A stretch of DNA of 64,000 nt from Stutzerimonas stutzeri (GTDB taxonomy: Bacteria > Pseudomonadota > Gammaproteobacteria > Pseudomonadales > Pseudomonadaceae), in the NCBI RefSeq assembly GCF_018138085.1, contig NZ_CP073105.1, positions 2,170,001-2,234,000 on the forward strand. The letters run 5' to 3'. Under the pieces are notes generated by a model that was given only the letters and a program-made list of their open reading frames with translations, ran no database searches and had not been told where the DNA came from. The position numbers and the translations under genes were made by a program. This document shows, piece after piece, positions 48,029 through 58,958 of the stretch; the stretch's first letter is position 1, and the number at the start of each line of letters is the position of its first letter.

Positions 48029-50632
48029 ATGAATACAGAACACCGCAAACCGTTGCCAGGCACTCAGCTGGACTATTTCGACACCCGTGCGGCCGTCGAA
48101 GCCATCCAGCCGGGTGCGTATGACAAGCTGCCCTATACCTCTCGCGTGCTGGCCGAGCAGTTGGTCCGTCGGTGCGATCCGGCGATGCTGACCGATGCGC
48201 TGACGCAGATCGTCGAGCGTCGGCGTGACCTGGATTTCCCATGGTACCCGGCGCGAGTGGTCTGCCATGACATCCTGGGCCAGACCGCGCTGGTGGACCT
48301 GGCCGGTTTGCGCGACGCGATCGCCGAGCAGGGCGGTGACCCCTCGAAGGTCAACCCGGTGGTGCCGACCCAACTGATCGTCGACCATTCGCTGGCAGTG
48401 GAATTCGCCGGCTTCGATCCAGAGGCCTTCGAAAAGAACCGGGCGGTCGAAGAGCGCCGCAACGAGGATCGCTTCCACTTCATCGAGTGGACCAAGACCG
48501 CGTTCAAGAATGTCGATGTGATCCCGGCCGGCAACGGCATCATGCACCAGATCAACCTGGAGAAGATGTCGCCAGTGATCCAGGCGCGCGGTGGCGTGGC
48601 TTTCCCGGATACCTGCGTCGGTACCGATTCGCACACGCCGCATGTCGACGCGCTGGGCGTCATCGCCATCGGTGTCGGCGGCCTGGAAGCGGAAACGGTG
48701 ATGCTTGGCCTGCCATCGATGATGCGTCTGCCCGATATCGTCGGCGTGCGCCTGACCGGCAAGCGTCAGCCGGGCATCACGGCTACCGATATCGTCCTGG
48801 CGCTGACCGAGTTCCTGCGCAAGGAGCGCGTGGTCGGAGCCTGGGTCGAGTTCTTCGGCGAAGGCGCCGACAGCCTGACCATCGGCGACCGCGCGACCAT
48901 CTCCAACATGTGCCCGGAGTACGGCGCTACCGCTTCGATGTTCTACATCGACCAGCAGACCATCGATTACCTCAAGCTGACCGGTCGCGAGCCGGAGCAG
49001 GTTGCGCTGGTCGAGCAGTACGCCAAGGAAACGGGCCTGTGGGCGACGGCTCTGGAAGGCGCCGAATACGAGCGCGTGCTCGAATTCGATCTGTCCAGCG
49101 TGGTGCGCAACATGGCGGGCCCGTCCAACCCGCACAAGCGTCTGCCGACCTCGGCGCTGCACGAGCGTGGCATCGCCGACGAAGACAAGCTGGCTGCAGC
49201 GCGCGCCGAAGAGGCCGAAGGTCTGTTGCCCGATGGTGCGGTGATCATTGCCGCTATCACCAGCTGCACCAACACCTCCAACCCGCGCAACGTGGTGGCC
49301 GCCGGCCTACTGGCGAAAAAGGCCAACGAGTTGGGCCTGGTGCGCAAGCCTTGGGTGAAGACGTCCTTCGCGCCGGGTTCCAAGGTCGCCAAGCTGTACC
49401 TGGAAGAAGCTGGGCTGCTCAGCGAGCTGGAAAAACTCGGTTTCGGCATCGTCGCCTACGCCTGCACCACCTGTAACGGCATGTCCGGTGCACTGGACCC
49501 GGTGATCCAGCAGGAAATCATCGAGCGCGACCTGTACGCCACTGCAGTTCTCTCCGGTAACCGCAACTTCGATGGCCGTATTCACCCGTATGCCAAGCAG
49601 GCCTTCCTTGCCTCGCCGCCGCTGGTGGTCGCGTACGCCATCGCCGGTACCGTGCGTTTCGACATCGAGCAGGACGTGCTGGGCACCGACAAGAACGGCA
49701 ATCCGATCACCCTGAAGGACCTCTGGCCGTCCGACGAGGAGATCGACGCCATCGTCGCGTCCTCGGTGAAGCCTGAGCAGTTCAAGCAGATCTACATCCC
49801 GATGTTCGATCTGGGCACCATCGAGGAAGCCAAGAGCCCGCTATACGACTGGCGTCCGATGTCCACCTACATCCGTCGTCCGCCGTACTGGGAAGGCGCG
49901 TTGGCTGGCGAGCGCACACTGAAAGGCATGCGTCCGTTGGCGATCCTGCCGGACAACATCACCACCGATCACTTGTCGCCATCCAACGCCATCCTGCTGG
50001 ATTCGGCCGCCGGTGAGTACCTGGCCAAGATGGGCCTGCCGGAAGAGGACTTCAATTCCTACGCAACCCACCGCGGCGACCATCTGACCGCGCAGCGGGC
50101 GACGTTCGCCAACCCGCAGCTGGTCAACGAGATGGCGGTGGTCGACGGCAAGGTGCAAAAGGGTTCGCTGGCGCGCGTCGAGCCGGAAGGCAAGGTGATG
50201 CGCATGTGGGAAGCCATCGAAACCTACATGACTCGCAAGCAGAACCTGATCATCGTGGCCGGTGCCGACTACGGCCAGGGCAGCTCGCGTGACTGGGCGG
50301 CCAAGGGCGTGCGCCTGGCGGGTGTCGAGGTGATCGTCGCCGAAGGCTTCGAGCGTATCCACCGTACCAACCTGGTGGGCATGGGCGTGCTGCCGGTCGA
50401 GTTCAAACCGGGCACTACGCGCCTGACCCTTGGCCTCGATGGCACCGAAACCTTCGATATCGAAGGCGAGCTGTCGCCGCGCTGCGATCTGACGCTGGTC
50501 ATTCATCACAAGAGCGGTGAAGAAACCCGCGCTCCGGTCACCTGCCGCCTCGATACGGCGGCGGAAGTAAGCGTCTACCAGGCCGGCGGCGTGCTGCAGC
50601 GTTTCGCCAAGGACTTCCTCGGGCAGGCGTGA
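48029..50632 (+). CDS. acnD: Fe/S-dependent 2-methylisocitrate dehydratase AcnD
   Basis: An 867-residue aconitase-family enzyme. With PrpF it performs the 2-methylcitrate dehydration that PrpD does elsewhere. The 4Fe-4S ligands are C413 (AITSCTNTSNP), C479 and C482 (ACTTCNG). The C-terminal swivel domain has YGQGSSRDWAAKG. Placement between prpC and prpF distinguishes it from housekeeping AcnA. Length is normal, with no sign of disruption. Confidence 0.95.
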   Translation: MNTEHRKPLPGTQLDYFDTRAAVEAIQPGAYDKLPYTSRVLAEQLVRRCDPAMLTDALTQIVERRRDLDFPWYPARVVCHDILGQTALVDLAGLRDAIAEQGGDPSKVNPVVPTQLIVDHSLAVEFAGFDPEAFEKNRAVEERRNEDRFHFIEWTKTAFKNVDVIPAGNGIMHQINLEKMSPVIQARGGVAFPDTCVGTDSHTPHVDALGVIAIGVGGLEAETVMLGLPSMMRLPDIVGVRLTGKRQPGITATDIVLALTEFLRKERVVGAWVEFFGEGADSLTIGDRATISNMCPEYGATASMFYIDQQTIDYLKLTGREPEQVALVEQYAKETGLWATALEGAEYERVLEFDLSSVVRNMAGPSNPHKRLPTSALHERGIADEDKLAAARAEEAEGLLPDGAVIIAAITSCTNTSNPRNVVAAGLLAKKANELGLVRKPWVKTSFAPGSKVAKLYLEEAGLLSELEKLGFGIVAYACTTCNGMSGALDPVIQQEIIERDLYATAVLSGNRNFDGRIHPYAKQAFLASPPLVVAYAIAGTVRFDIEQDVLGTDKNGNPITLKDLWPSDEEIDAIVASSVKPEQFKQIYIPMFDLGTIEEAKSPLYDWRPMSTYIRRPPYWEGALAGERTLKGMRPLAILPDNITTDHLSPSNAILLDSAAGEYLAKMGLPEEDFNSYATHRGDHLTAQRATFANPQLVNEMAVVDGKVQKGSLARVEPEGKVMRMWEAIETYMTRKQNLIIVAGADYGQGSSRDWAAKGVRLAGVEVIVAEGFERIHRTNLVGMGVLPVEFKPGTTRLTLGLDGTETFDIEGELSPRCDLTLVIHHKSGEETRAPVTCRLDTAAEVSVYQAGGVLQRFAKDFLGQA

Positions 50633-50644
50633 CCGGCCGTCTTC

Positions 50645-50717
50645 GTAGGGTGGATGGCGCTTTTCCATCCACCGCACCAGCCCGCGCGGTGGATCGGTCA
50701 AGCGTGATCCACCCTAC
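50645..50717. repeat. REP-like palindromic element between acnD and prpF
   Basis: GTAGGGTGGAT (50645-50655) is mirrored by ATCCACCCTAC (50707-50717). Inside, GGTGGATGG (50649-50657) pairs with CCATCCACC (50665-50673), and GGTGGAT (50688-50694) with ATCCACC (50707-50713). The 73-base unit can fold as nested hairpins. Similar GTAGGGTGGA elements are dispersed repeats in this bacterial group; this is the only copy I found in the window. Confidence 0.65.
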
Positions 50718-50748
50718 AACCCATTCATCTTCCAGCCAGGACTCACTC

Positions 50749-51936
50749 ATGGCTCATCAAACCCAGATCAGAATTCCCGCGACCTACATGCGTGGCGGCA
50801 CCAGCAAGGGCGTGTTCTTCCGGTTGCAAGACCTGCCGGAAAGCTGCCAGGTGCCGGGCGCTGCGCGCGACAAGCTGTTCTTGCGCGTGATCGGTAGTCC
50901 CGACCCTTATTCGGCGCACATCGACGGCATGGGCGGCGCCACGTCCAGCACCAGCAAATGCGTCATCCTGTCCAAGAGCACTCGACCTAATCATGACGTC
51001 GAGTATCTCTATGGTCAGGTGTCGATCGACAAGCCCTTCGTCGACTGGAGCGGCAACTGCGGCAACCTTTCAACCGGCGCCGGCGCGTTCGCGCTGCATG
51101 CCGGCCTGGTGGATGCCGAGCGTATTCCGCAGAACGGCACCTGTGTGGTGCGGATCTGGCAGGCCAACATCGGCAAGACCATCATCGCCCACGTGCCGGT
51201 GGCCAACGGCCAGGTGCAGGAGACCGGCGATTTCGAGCTGGACGGCGTGACCTTTCCGGCTGCCGAGATCGTGCTGGAATTCCTCGATCCGTCCGACGAC
51301 GGCGAGGAGGGCGGTTCGATGTTTCCCACCGGCAATCTGATCGATGAGCTGGAGGTCCCGGGCATCGGTACGCTCAAGGCGACCATGATCAGCGCCGGCA
51401 TTCCCACTGTGTTCGTCAATGCTGAGGACATCGGCTATCAGGGCACAGAACTGCGTGAGGACATCAATGGCGATCCGGAGGCTCTGGCTCGTCTGGAGTC
51501 GATTCGTGTAGCCGGTGCTCTGCGAATGGGCTTGATCAAGACCGCGGAGGAGGCGCTGACCCGTCAGCACACGCCGAAGGTTGCGTTCGTTTCCCAGCCG
51601 AAAAGCTATCGGGCGTCTTCCGGCAAGAACATCGACGCAGGTGAGGTAGATCTGCTCGTGCGGGCGTTGTCCATGGGCAAGCTGCACCACGCCATGATGG
51701 GCACCTGTGCGGTGGCCATCGGTACGGCGGCGGCGGTGCCTGGCACGCTGGTGAATCTCGCGGCAGGTGGTGGCGAGCGTCAGGCCTTGCGCTTCGGGCA
51801 TCCGTCCGGCACGCTGCGGGTCGGTGCCGAGGCGAAGCAGATCGACGGTCAGTGGACGGTTACCAAAGCGATCATGAGCCGCAGCGCGCGCGTGCTGATG
51901 GAAGGCTGGGTACGTGTGCCAGGTGACACTTTCTGA
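50749..51936 (+). CDS. prpF: 2-methylaconitate cis-trans isomerase PrpF
   Basis: A 395-residue PrpF/AcnD-accessory family protein with the diaminopimelate epimerase-like fold. It converts the trans-methylaconitate made by AcnD into the cis form. The signature ATYMRGGTSKGVFFR at the N-terminus contains the conserved Lys and Ser region; DWSGNCGNLSTGAGAFAL and GHPSGTLRVGAEA are also family motifs. The ATG at 50749 (MAHQTQIRIP) is chosen; the upstream in-frame reading from 50629 would translate the REP element. Confidence 0.95.
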   Translation: MAHQTQIRIPATYMRGGTSKGVFFRLQDLPESCQVPGAARDKLFLRVIGSPDPYSAHIDGMGGATSSTSKCVILSKSTRPNHDVEYLYGQVSIDKPFVDWSGNCGNLSTGAGAFALHAGLVDAERIPQNGTCVVRIWQANIGKTIIAHVPVANGQVQETGDFELDGVTFPAAEIVLEFLDPSDDGEEGGSMFPTGNLIDELEVPGIGTLKATMISAGIPTVFVNAEDIGYQGTELREDINGDPEALARLESIRVAGALRMGLIKTAEEALTRQHTPKVAFVSQPKSYRASSGKNIDAGEVDLLVRALSMGKLHHAMMGTCAVAIGTAAAVPGTLVNLAAGGGERQALRFGHPSGTLRVGAEAKQIDGQWTVTKAIMSRSARVLMEGWVRVPGDTF

Positions 51937-51981
51937 TGCGCTTCAACTGCCGGAAATCGAATTCTTCCGGCTGAAAAACGC

Positions 51982-52008
51982 AAAAAGTCCGCACCAAGCG
52001 GACTTTTT
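51982..52008. terminator. Bidirectional terminator between prpF and ppsR
   Basis: AAAAAGTCCGC (51982-51992) pairs perfectly with GCGGACTTTTT (51998-52008) over ACCAA. It has a T run at each outgoing end, so it can stop both convergent transcripts. Confidence 0.9.
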
Positions 52009-52028
52009 GTTGTCTAGCGAAGCGGCAC

Positions 52029-52847
52029 TTATTTGAGCCGACGCTCGACGCCTTTCTCCACGAGGATCTTTGCAGAGATTTCCTCGACGGAGAAATGGGT
52101 CGAGTTGATGTAGTTGATGTTCTCGCGGCGGAACAGGCTTTCCACCTCGCGGACTTCGAATTCGCACTGAGCGAAGCTGGCATAACGACTGTTGGGTTTG
52201 CGTTCGTGGCGAATGGCGGCCAGGCGATCCGGGTCGATGGTCAAGCCGAACAGTTTGTCCTTGTACTCCTTGAGGGCGCTCGGCAACTGCAGACGCTCCA
52301 TGTCGTCCTCGGTCAAGGGGTAGTTGGCAGCGCGGATGCCGTACTGCATCGCCATATACAGGCAGGTCGGTGTTTTGCCGCAGCGGGAAACGCCGACGAG
52401 GATGAGGTCCGCCTTGTCGTAGTAGCGAGTGCGGGCGCCGTCATCGTTATCGAGGGCGAAGTTAACCGCCTCGATACGCTCCATGTAATTGGCGTTGTGG
52501 CTGATGGAGTGGGATTTACCAACGGAGTAGGAGGAACGTGACATCAGTTCATGTTCCAACGGCGCAAGAAAGGAAGAGAAGATGTCGATCATGAAGCCAT
52601 TGGATTCGGCCAGAATGTCACGGATTTCCTGGTTCACCAGGGTGTCGAAGATGATCGGCCGGCCACCGTCCTTTTCCGCGGCATTATTGATTTGCTGTAC
52701 CATGGCCCGCGCTTTTTCGGCGGTGTCTATGTATGGGCGGGTCAGCTTCGTGAAGGTAATGTTCTCGAACTGTGCCAGAAGACTCTGGCCCAGGGTTTCC
52801 GCGGTGATGCCTGTGCCGTCAGAAATGAAGAAAGCAGTTCGTTTCAT
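52029..52847 (-). CDS. ppsR: Phosphoenolpyruvate synthase regulatory protein (PSRP)
   Basis: A 272-residue DUF299-type bifunctional kinase/pyrophosphorylase. It inactivates PpsA by ADP-dependent phosphorylation and reactivates it by Pi-dependent dephosphorylation. The N-terminus [20 protein letters not shown] and the P-loop [15 protein letters not shown] are the defining motifs. It is divergent from ppsA across 154 bases, the usual arrangement in Pseudomonas. Confidence 0.95.
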   Translation of the reverse strand: MKRTAFFISDGTGITAETLGQSLLAQFENITFTKLTRPYIDTAEKARAMVQQINNAAEKDGGRPIIFDTLVNQEIRDILAESNGFMIDIFSSFLAPLEHELMSRSSYSVGKSHSISHNANYMERIEAVNFALDNDDGARTRYYDKADLILVGVSRCGKTPTCLYMAMQYGIRAANYPLTEDDMERLQLPSALKEYKDKLFGLTIDPDRLAAIRHERKPNSRYASFAQCEFEVREVESLFRRENINYINSTHFSVEEISAKILVEKGVERRLK

Positions 52848-53001
52848 GTGCCTTGGGCCTTAAGTCGAGAACGGTTCCCAGCTATAGTAGGCCCTTCGCC
52901 GAGCCCGGTTGGCGGGCATTGTTACTTATTTTGCAGGGTCGGGCCACAGTCGTGCGGCCAGGCTCCGGTTGAGTTTCCAACACTAATGTGGAGAGATCAC
53001 C

Positions 53002-55374
<2,373 letters not shown>

Positions 55375-55497
55375 GCTAGTGGCGAGGCGGAGGGGACGGT
55401 TCCCGGCCCCTTCCGCTTTCCAGACGGAAAGCGCTATTCCATACTCGAGGCCCAGCCCGACGGGCCAGTGGCATCGGTATTTCAGCAAGGAGTTCCC

Positions 55498-55986
55498 ATG
55501 CAATACGTCACCCCGGACCTGTGCGATGCGTACCCTGATCTGATTCAGGTCGTCGAGCCCATTTTCAGCAACTTCGGTGGTCGGGATTCATTCGGTGGCG
55601 AGATCGTTACCATCAAGTGCTTCGAAGACAACTCCCTGGTCAAGGAGCAGGTCGACGTTGACGGCACCGGCAAAGTGCTGGTGGTGGATGGTGGGGGATC
55701 GCTGCGCCGCGCGTTGCTGGGCGATATGCTGGCGGAAAAAGCCGCGCGCAATGGCTGGGAAGGTTTGGTTATCTACGGTTGCGTGCGTGATGTCGATGTG
55801 ATCGCGCAAACCGAACTAGGCGTCCAGGCGCTAGCCAGCCATCCGATGAAAACCGACAAGCGCGGGATTGGCGATCTGAACGTACCGGTAACCTTCTGCG
55901 GGGTGACCTTCCGCCCGGGTGAGTACGTTTATGCCGATAACAATGGCATCGTGGTCTCGCCAGAGCCGTTGAAAATGCCTGCGTGA
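55498..55986 (+). CDS. rraA: RraA family protein
   Basis: A 162-residue protein of the RraA family. Proteins annotated this way include the RNase E activity regulator and HMG/CHA aldolases. [48 protein letters not shown] and [10 protein letters not shown] form the canonical sequence. The lack of the catalytic-loop residues of aldolases cannot be judged by eye. AAGGAG precedes the ATG at 55498, ruling out the in-frame start at 55468. Confidence 0.92.
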   Translation: MQYVTPDLCDAYPDLIQVVEPIFSNFGGRDSFGGEIVTIKCFEDNSLVKEQVDVDGTGKVLVVDGGGSLRRALLGDMLAEKAARNGWEGLVIYGCVRDVDVIAQTELGVQALASHPMKTDKRGIGDLNVPVTFCGVTFRPGEYVYADNNGIVVSPEPLKMPA

Positions 55987-56006
55987 TTCGCGAGCGTTGC
56001 CTACCT

Positions 56007-56027
56007 AAGCCCGGCCATGCCGGGCTT
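56007..56027 (+). terminator. Rho-independent terminator of rraA
   Basis: AAGCCCGGC (56007-56015) pairs with GCCGGGCTT (56019-56027) over CAT, followed by TTT. It ends just before the cmaX start region. Confidence 0.9.
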
Positions 56028-56053
56028 TTTGCAATTTGCACGAGATTACTATT

Positions 56054-57046
56054 TTGCTCGACCAGACCTCTCAAACGGGGCTGCTGCATGCCTTGGTACT
56101 CGACGGACAGGGCGGCGCACGGCCGATCGCGTACGCTGATGTCGCCACCCTGCAGTTAAATGAAACCGAAAGTCTGTGGCTGCATTGGGATCGGGGTCAG
56201 CCGGCCGCACGAGACTGGCTGCGAAGGCACAGCGGGCTCAGCGCTTTCGCCTGCGACGTATTGCTGGAGGAAAACACGCGGCCTCGTCTACTGACACTGC
56301 CGAACGATGAGCTGCTGCTCTTTCTACGAGGCGTCAACCTCAATCCGGACGCCGAGCCGGAAGACATGGTATCGCTGCGTGTCTTCGCCGATGCTCGCCG
56401 GGTCATTTCCCTGCGCTTGCGGCCGTTGCGTTCCACCGAGACGGTCATGCAACAACTCGAGGCCGGCGTCGGGCCGAAGACCTCGTCGGAAGTTCTCCTT
56501 GCGCTCGCTGACGCGCTCACCAACCGCGTCGATGACCTCGTCGAGGTGGTGACCGAGAAGCTCGATGCCGAGGAGGATCGTGTCGAGACCGATGAACGCT
56601 ATTCGCCGCCGCAGGACGAAATGCTTTCGTTACGCCGGCAGGCCGCCAGTCTGCGTCGGTTTCTCCTGCCCCAGCGCGAGATCTATGGGCAACTGACGCG
56701 CAATCGTCTGCCCTGGTTCGTCGATGACGATACCGATTACTGGAACGAACTGAGTAATCGGCTGATTCGCTACCTTGAGGAGCTGGACCTGGTTCGCGAG
56801 CGCGTCAATCTGATTCTGGAAGCCGAAGAAAGGCGAATGCGTGAACGCATGAACAGGACCATGTACCTGCTCGGGATCATCACCGGATTCTTCCTGCCGA
56901 TGAGCTTCCTGACCGGGCTGCTGGGTATCAATGTCGGCGGCATCCCCGGATCGGAGCATCCTTATGGCTTCTATGTGGCATGTGGAGTCATCGCTGTGGT
57001 CGCCGCCTTCCAGTGGTGTATCTTTCGCCGCCTCAAGTGGGTGTGA
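56054..57046 (+). CDS. cmaX: CorA-like/ZntB divalent cation transporter CmaX
   Basis: A 330-residue CorA-superfamily protein, zinc transporter ZntB type, named CmaX in Pseudomonas. A large cytoplasmic N-terminal domain (about residues 1-260) is followed by two membrane helices (MYLLGIITGFFLPMSFLTGL and FYVACGVIAVVAAFQWCIF). The loop between them holds GINVGGIPG, in place of the GMN motif of CorA. The start is uncertain: TTG at 56054 gives a normal N-terminus with GAG at nine bases; TTG at 56036 is six codons longer and falls just after the rraA terminator. It heads the cmaX-crfX-cmpX-sigX-oprF block. Confidence 0.88.
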   Translation: MLDQTSQTGLLHALVLDGQGGARPIAYADVATLQLNETESLWLHWDRGQPAARDWLRRHSGLSAFACDVLLEENTRPRLLTLPNDELLLFLRGVNLNPDAEPEDMVSLRVFADARRVISLRLRPLRSTETVMQQLEAGVGPKTSSEVLLALADALTNRVDDLVEVVTEKLDAEEDRVETDERYSPPQDEMLSLRRQAASLRRFLLPQREIYGQLTRNRLPWFVDDDTDYWNELSNRLIRYLEELDLVRERVNLILEAEERRMRERMNRTMYLLGIITGFFLPMSFLTGLLGINVGGIPGSEHPYGFYVACGVIAVVAAFQWCIFRRLKWV

Positions 57047-57102
57047 ATGTGACTTTGCGGTGCCTATGTGCCGTCTAGATCACACAATTTAGCGAGGTAA
57101 CC

Positions 57103-57351
57103 ATGCGCGATCCCTTCGAAGAGTCGTTGCGGGACATGCTCAATGCTCAGTCTTCGCGTGATGACAATGCGTGCCTGAACCGGGTATTGAAAACTGCCAA
57201 CCGCCAGGTCGGGGCAGGGGACCTGTTCGGTTTGATGGGGAATTGGCTGCAGGCTGTTCTGATCGCTGCGAGCGGCAGCGCCGGCCGAGCGCCCACGGTC
57301 GCGCGCCGCACGTCTTCCCGATCCACTTTTTCTTCTGATAAGGCTGATTGA
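57103..57351 (+). CDS. crfX: CrfX protein
   Basis: An 82-residue protein that by position and length corresponds to CrfX of Pseudomonas. It begins MRDPFEESLRDMLNAQSSRDD and includes a weakly hydrophobic stretch (GDLFGLMGNWLQAVLIAASG), then a basic, Ser-rich tail. No enzymatic motif is seen. In P. aeruginosa crfX belongs to the cell-envelope stress regulon with cmpX and sigX; its function is unknown. Its stop is two bases before the cmpX start. Confidence 0.8.
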   Translation: MRDPFEESLRDMLNAQSSRDDNACLNRVLKTANRQVGAGDLFGLMGNWLQAVLIAASGSAGRAPTVARRTSSRSTFSSDKAD

Positions 57352-57353
57352 TC

Positions 57354-58184
57354 ATGGAATTCGATCCTTGGAGCCAGAGCCTGTTAGGTGCAATGAACGC
57401 GCTCTGGGCACCTATTGCCGCATTCATTCCACGCTTGTTCGGGGCGCTGCTGGTCGTCGCGATAGGCTTCATCGTCGCCAAGCTGCTCGATGCGCTGCTT
57501 TCCAAGGTCCTGGCGAAGATCGGACTCGATCGGCTGGTGGCCGGGACGGGAGTTAACAAGCTGCTGGGCCGCGCTGGCATACGTGCGCCGGCTTCTGCGC
57601 TGATTGGAAAGATCGTCTATTGGTTCGTGCTGCTGGTTTTCCTCGTGTCTGCCGCCGAGTCCCTCGGTCTCGCGCGCGTATCGGCGGTACTGGATATGCT
57701 GGCGCTCTACGTGCCGAAAGTATTCGGCGCGGCGTTGATTCTGCTTGCCGGTGTGTTACTGGCTCAACTGGTCAACGGCTTGGTGCGCGGCGCTGCCGAG
57801 GGTGTGGGGCTGGATTATGCGGGAGGTCTTGGACGGATCGCGCAAGGGCTTGTGATCATCATCAGCATCTCTGTTGCCATCGGCCAACTAGAGGTGAAGA
57901 CCGAGCTGCTCAACTATGTGATCGCCATCGCGCTGATCTCGGTCGGGCTTGCCGTTGCGCTCGCCCTCGGATTGGGCAGCCGCGAGTTGGTCAGCCAGAT
58001 TCTGGCCGGCATCTACGTGCGCGAGCTTTATGAAGTCGGCCAGCGGATACAGCTCGACGGTTCGCAACTGGACGGTGTCATCGAAGAAATCGGCACTGCC
58101 AAGACCTTGTTGCTGACCGACGATGGCGAGCTGGTTTCGGTTGCAAATAGTGTGCTTCTGGAGCAGCGAGTGGGCAGCCGTTAG
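57354..58184 (+). CDS. cmpX: CmpX, mechanosensitive-channel-like membrane protein
   Basis: A 276-residue inner-membrane protein with about four to five hydrophobic helices: IPRLFGALLVVAIGFIVAKL, VYWFVLLVFLVSAAESLGL, LYVPKVFGAALILLAGVLLA, IAQGLVIIISISVAIGQLE and VIAIALISVGLAVALALGLG. A short soluble tail resembling part of an MscS beta domain follows. In Pseudomonas, loss of CmpX is reported to affect SigX activity, so it probably senses or relieves envelope stress. ATG at 57354 is favoured over a TTG two codons earlier that overlaps crfX. Confidence 0.9.
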   Translation: MEFDPWSQSLLGAMNALWAPIAAFIPRLFGALLVVAIGFIVAKLLDALLSKVLAKIGLDRLVAGTGVNKLLGRAGIRAPASALIGKIVYWFVLLVFLVSAAESLGLARVSAVLDMLALYVPKVFGAALILLAGVLLAQLVNGLVRGAAEGVGLDYAGGLGRIAQGLVIIISISVAIGQLEVKTELLNYVIAIALISVGLAVALALGLGSRELVSQILAGIYVRELYEVGQRIQLDGSQLDGVIEEIGTAKTLLLTDDGELVSVANSVLLEQRVGSR

Positions 58185-58267
58185 GCCCGGTAATCTGTTA
58201 AAGTGCGCCGCCTCTTTTCGCGAGTTGGCGGAAATCGCGGCCACGACTTTTGCCGGTTCGAAGCGTC

Positions 58268-58858
58268 TTGACTACAGCCCATCCACCCAACATGAGCTAT
58301 GACCCCCGCCTGCTTTCCGATGAAGAGCTGGTGCAGCGTGCGCATGTCGAGCTGTTTCATATAACACGTGCGTACGAAGAGCTGATGCGCCGCTATCAGC
58401 GCACCTTATTCAATGTATGCGCGCGTTATTTAGGCAACGATCGGGACGCTGATGATGTCTGCCAAGAGGTGATGCTGAAGGTTTTGTACGGCTTGAAGAA
58501 CTTCGAGGGTAAGTCGAAGTTCAAGACATGGCTATACAGCATTACTTACAACGAATGCATAACGCAGTATCGAAAAGAGCGGCGTAAGCGTCGGTTACTC
58601 GATGCGCTGAGCCTCGATCCGGTTGAAGAAGCCTCCGAGGATAAGGCACCGAACGTCGAGGAGAAAGCCGGGCTAGACAAGTGGCTGGTCCATGTGAACC
58701 AGATCGATCGGGAAATACTGGTGCTACGTTTTGTCGCAGAACTCGAGTTCCAGGAAATTGCCGACATTATGCATATGGGGTTAAGCGCAACGAAGATGCG
58801 CTACAAGCGAGCGTTGGATAAACTACGCGAAAAATTTTCCGGAATTGCTGAAACTTAA
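58268..58858 (+). CDS. sigX: ECF sigma factor SigX
   Basis: A 196-residue extracytoplasmic-function sigma factor. Sigma region 2 is seen in YQRTLFNVCARYLGNDRDAD and DVCQEVMLKVLYGLKNFEGK, with FKTWLYSITYNECITQYRKE. Region 4 is seen in LEFQEIADIMHMGLSATKMR. The TTG at 58268 gives exactly the P. aeruginosa length and aligns the YDPR motif at residue 11; an ATG at 58292 has no ribosome site. In Pseudomonas SigX directs oprF and fatty acid genes. No anti-sigma gene is adjacent, consistent with control through CmpX or membrane state. Confidence 0.93.
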   Translation: MTTAHPPNMSYDPRLLSDEELVQRAHVELFHITRAYEELMRRYQRTLFNVCARYLGNDRDADDVCQEVMLKVLYGLKNFEGKSKFKTWLYSITYNECITQYRKERRKRRLLDALSLDPVEEASEDKAPNVEEKAGLDKWLVHVNQIDREILVLRFVAELEFQEIADIMHMGLSATKMRYKRALDKLREKFSGIAET

Positions 58859-58958
58859 CGGCAACAAGCTGTCTTAGTGAATAGCGAACAGCTTGGACCT
58901 AGAGACAGCCGGTTTCCTTAGATTGTTCTGATACTCACCACCAGATGGGGATTTACGG

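Noticed and set aside
47999..49162. A 387-codon minus-strand frame opposite acnD
   Set aside because: Antisense of conserved acnD sequence; no ribosome site or family.
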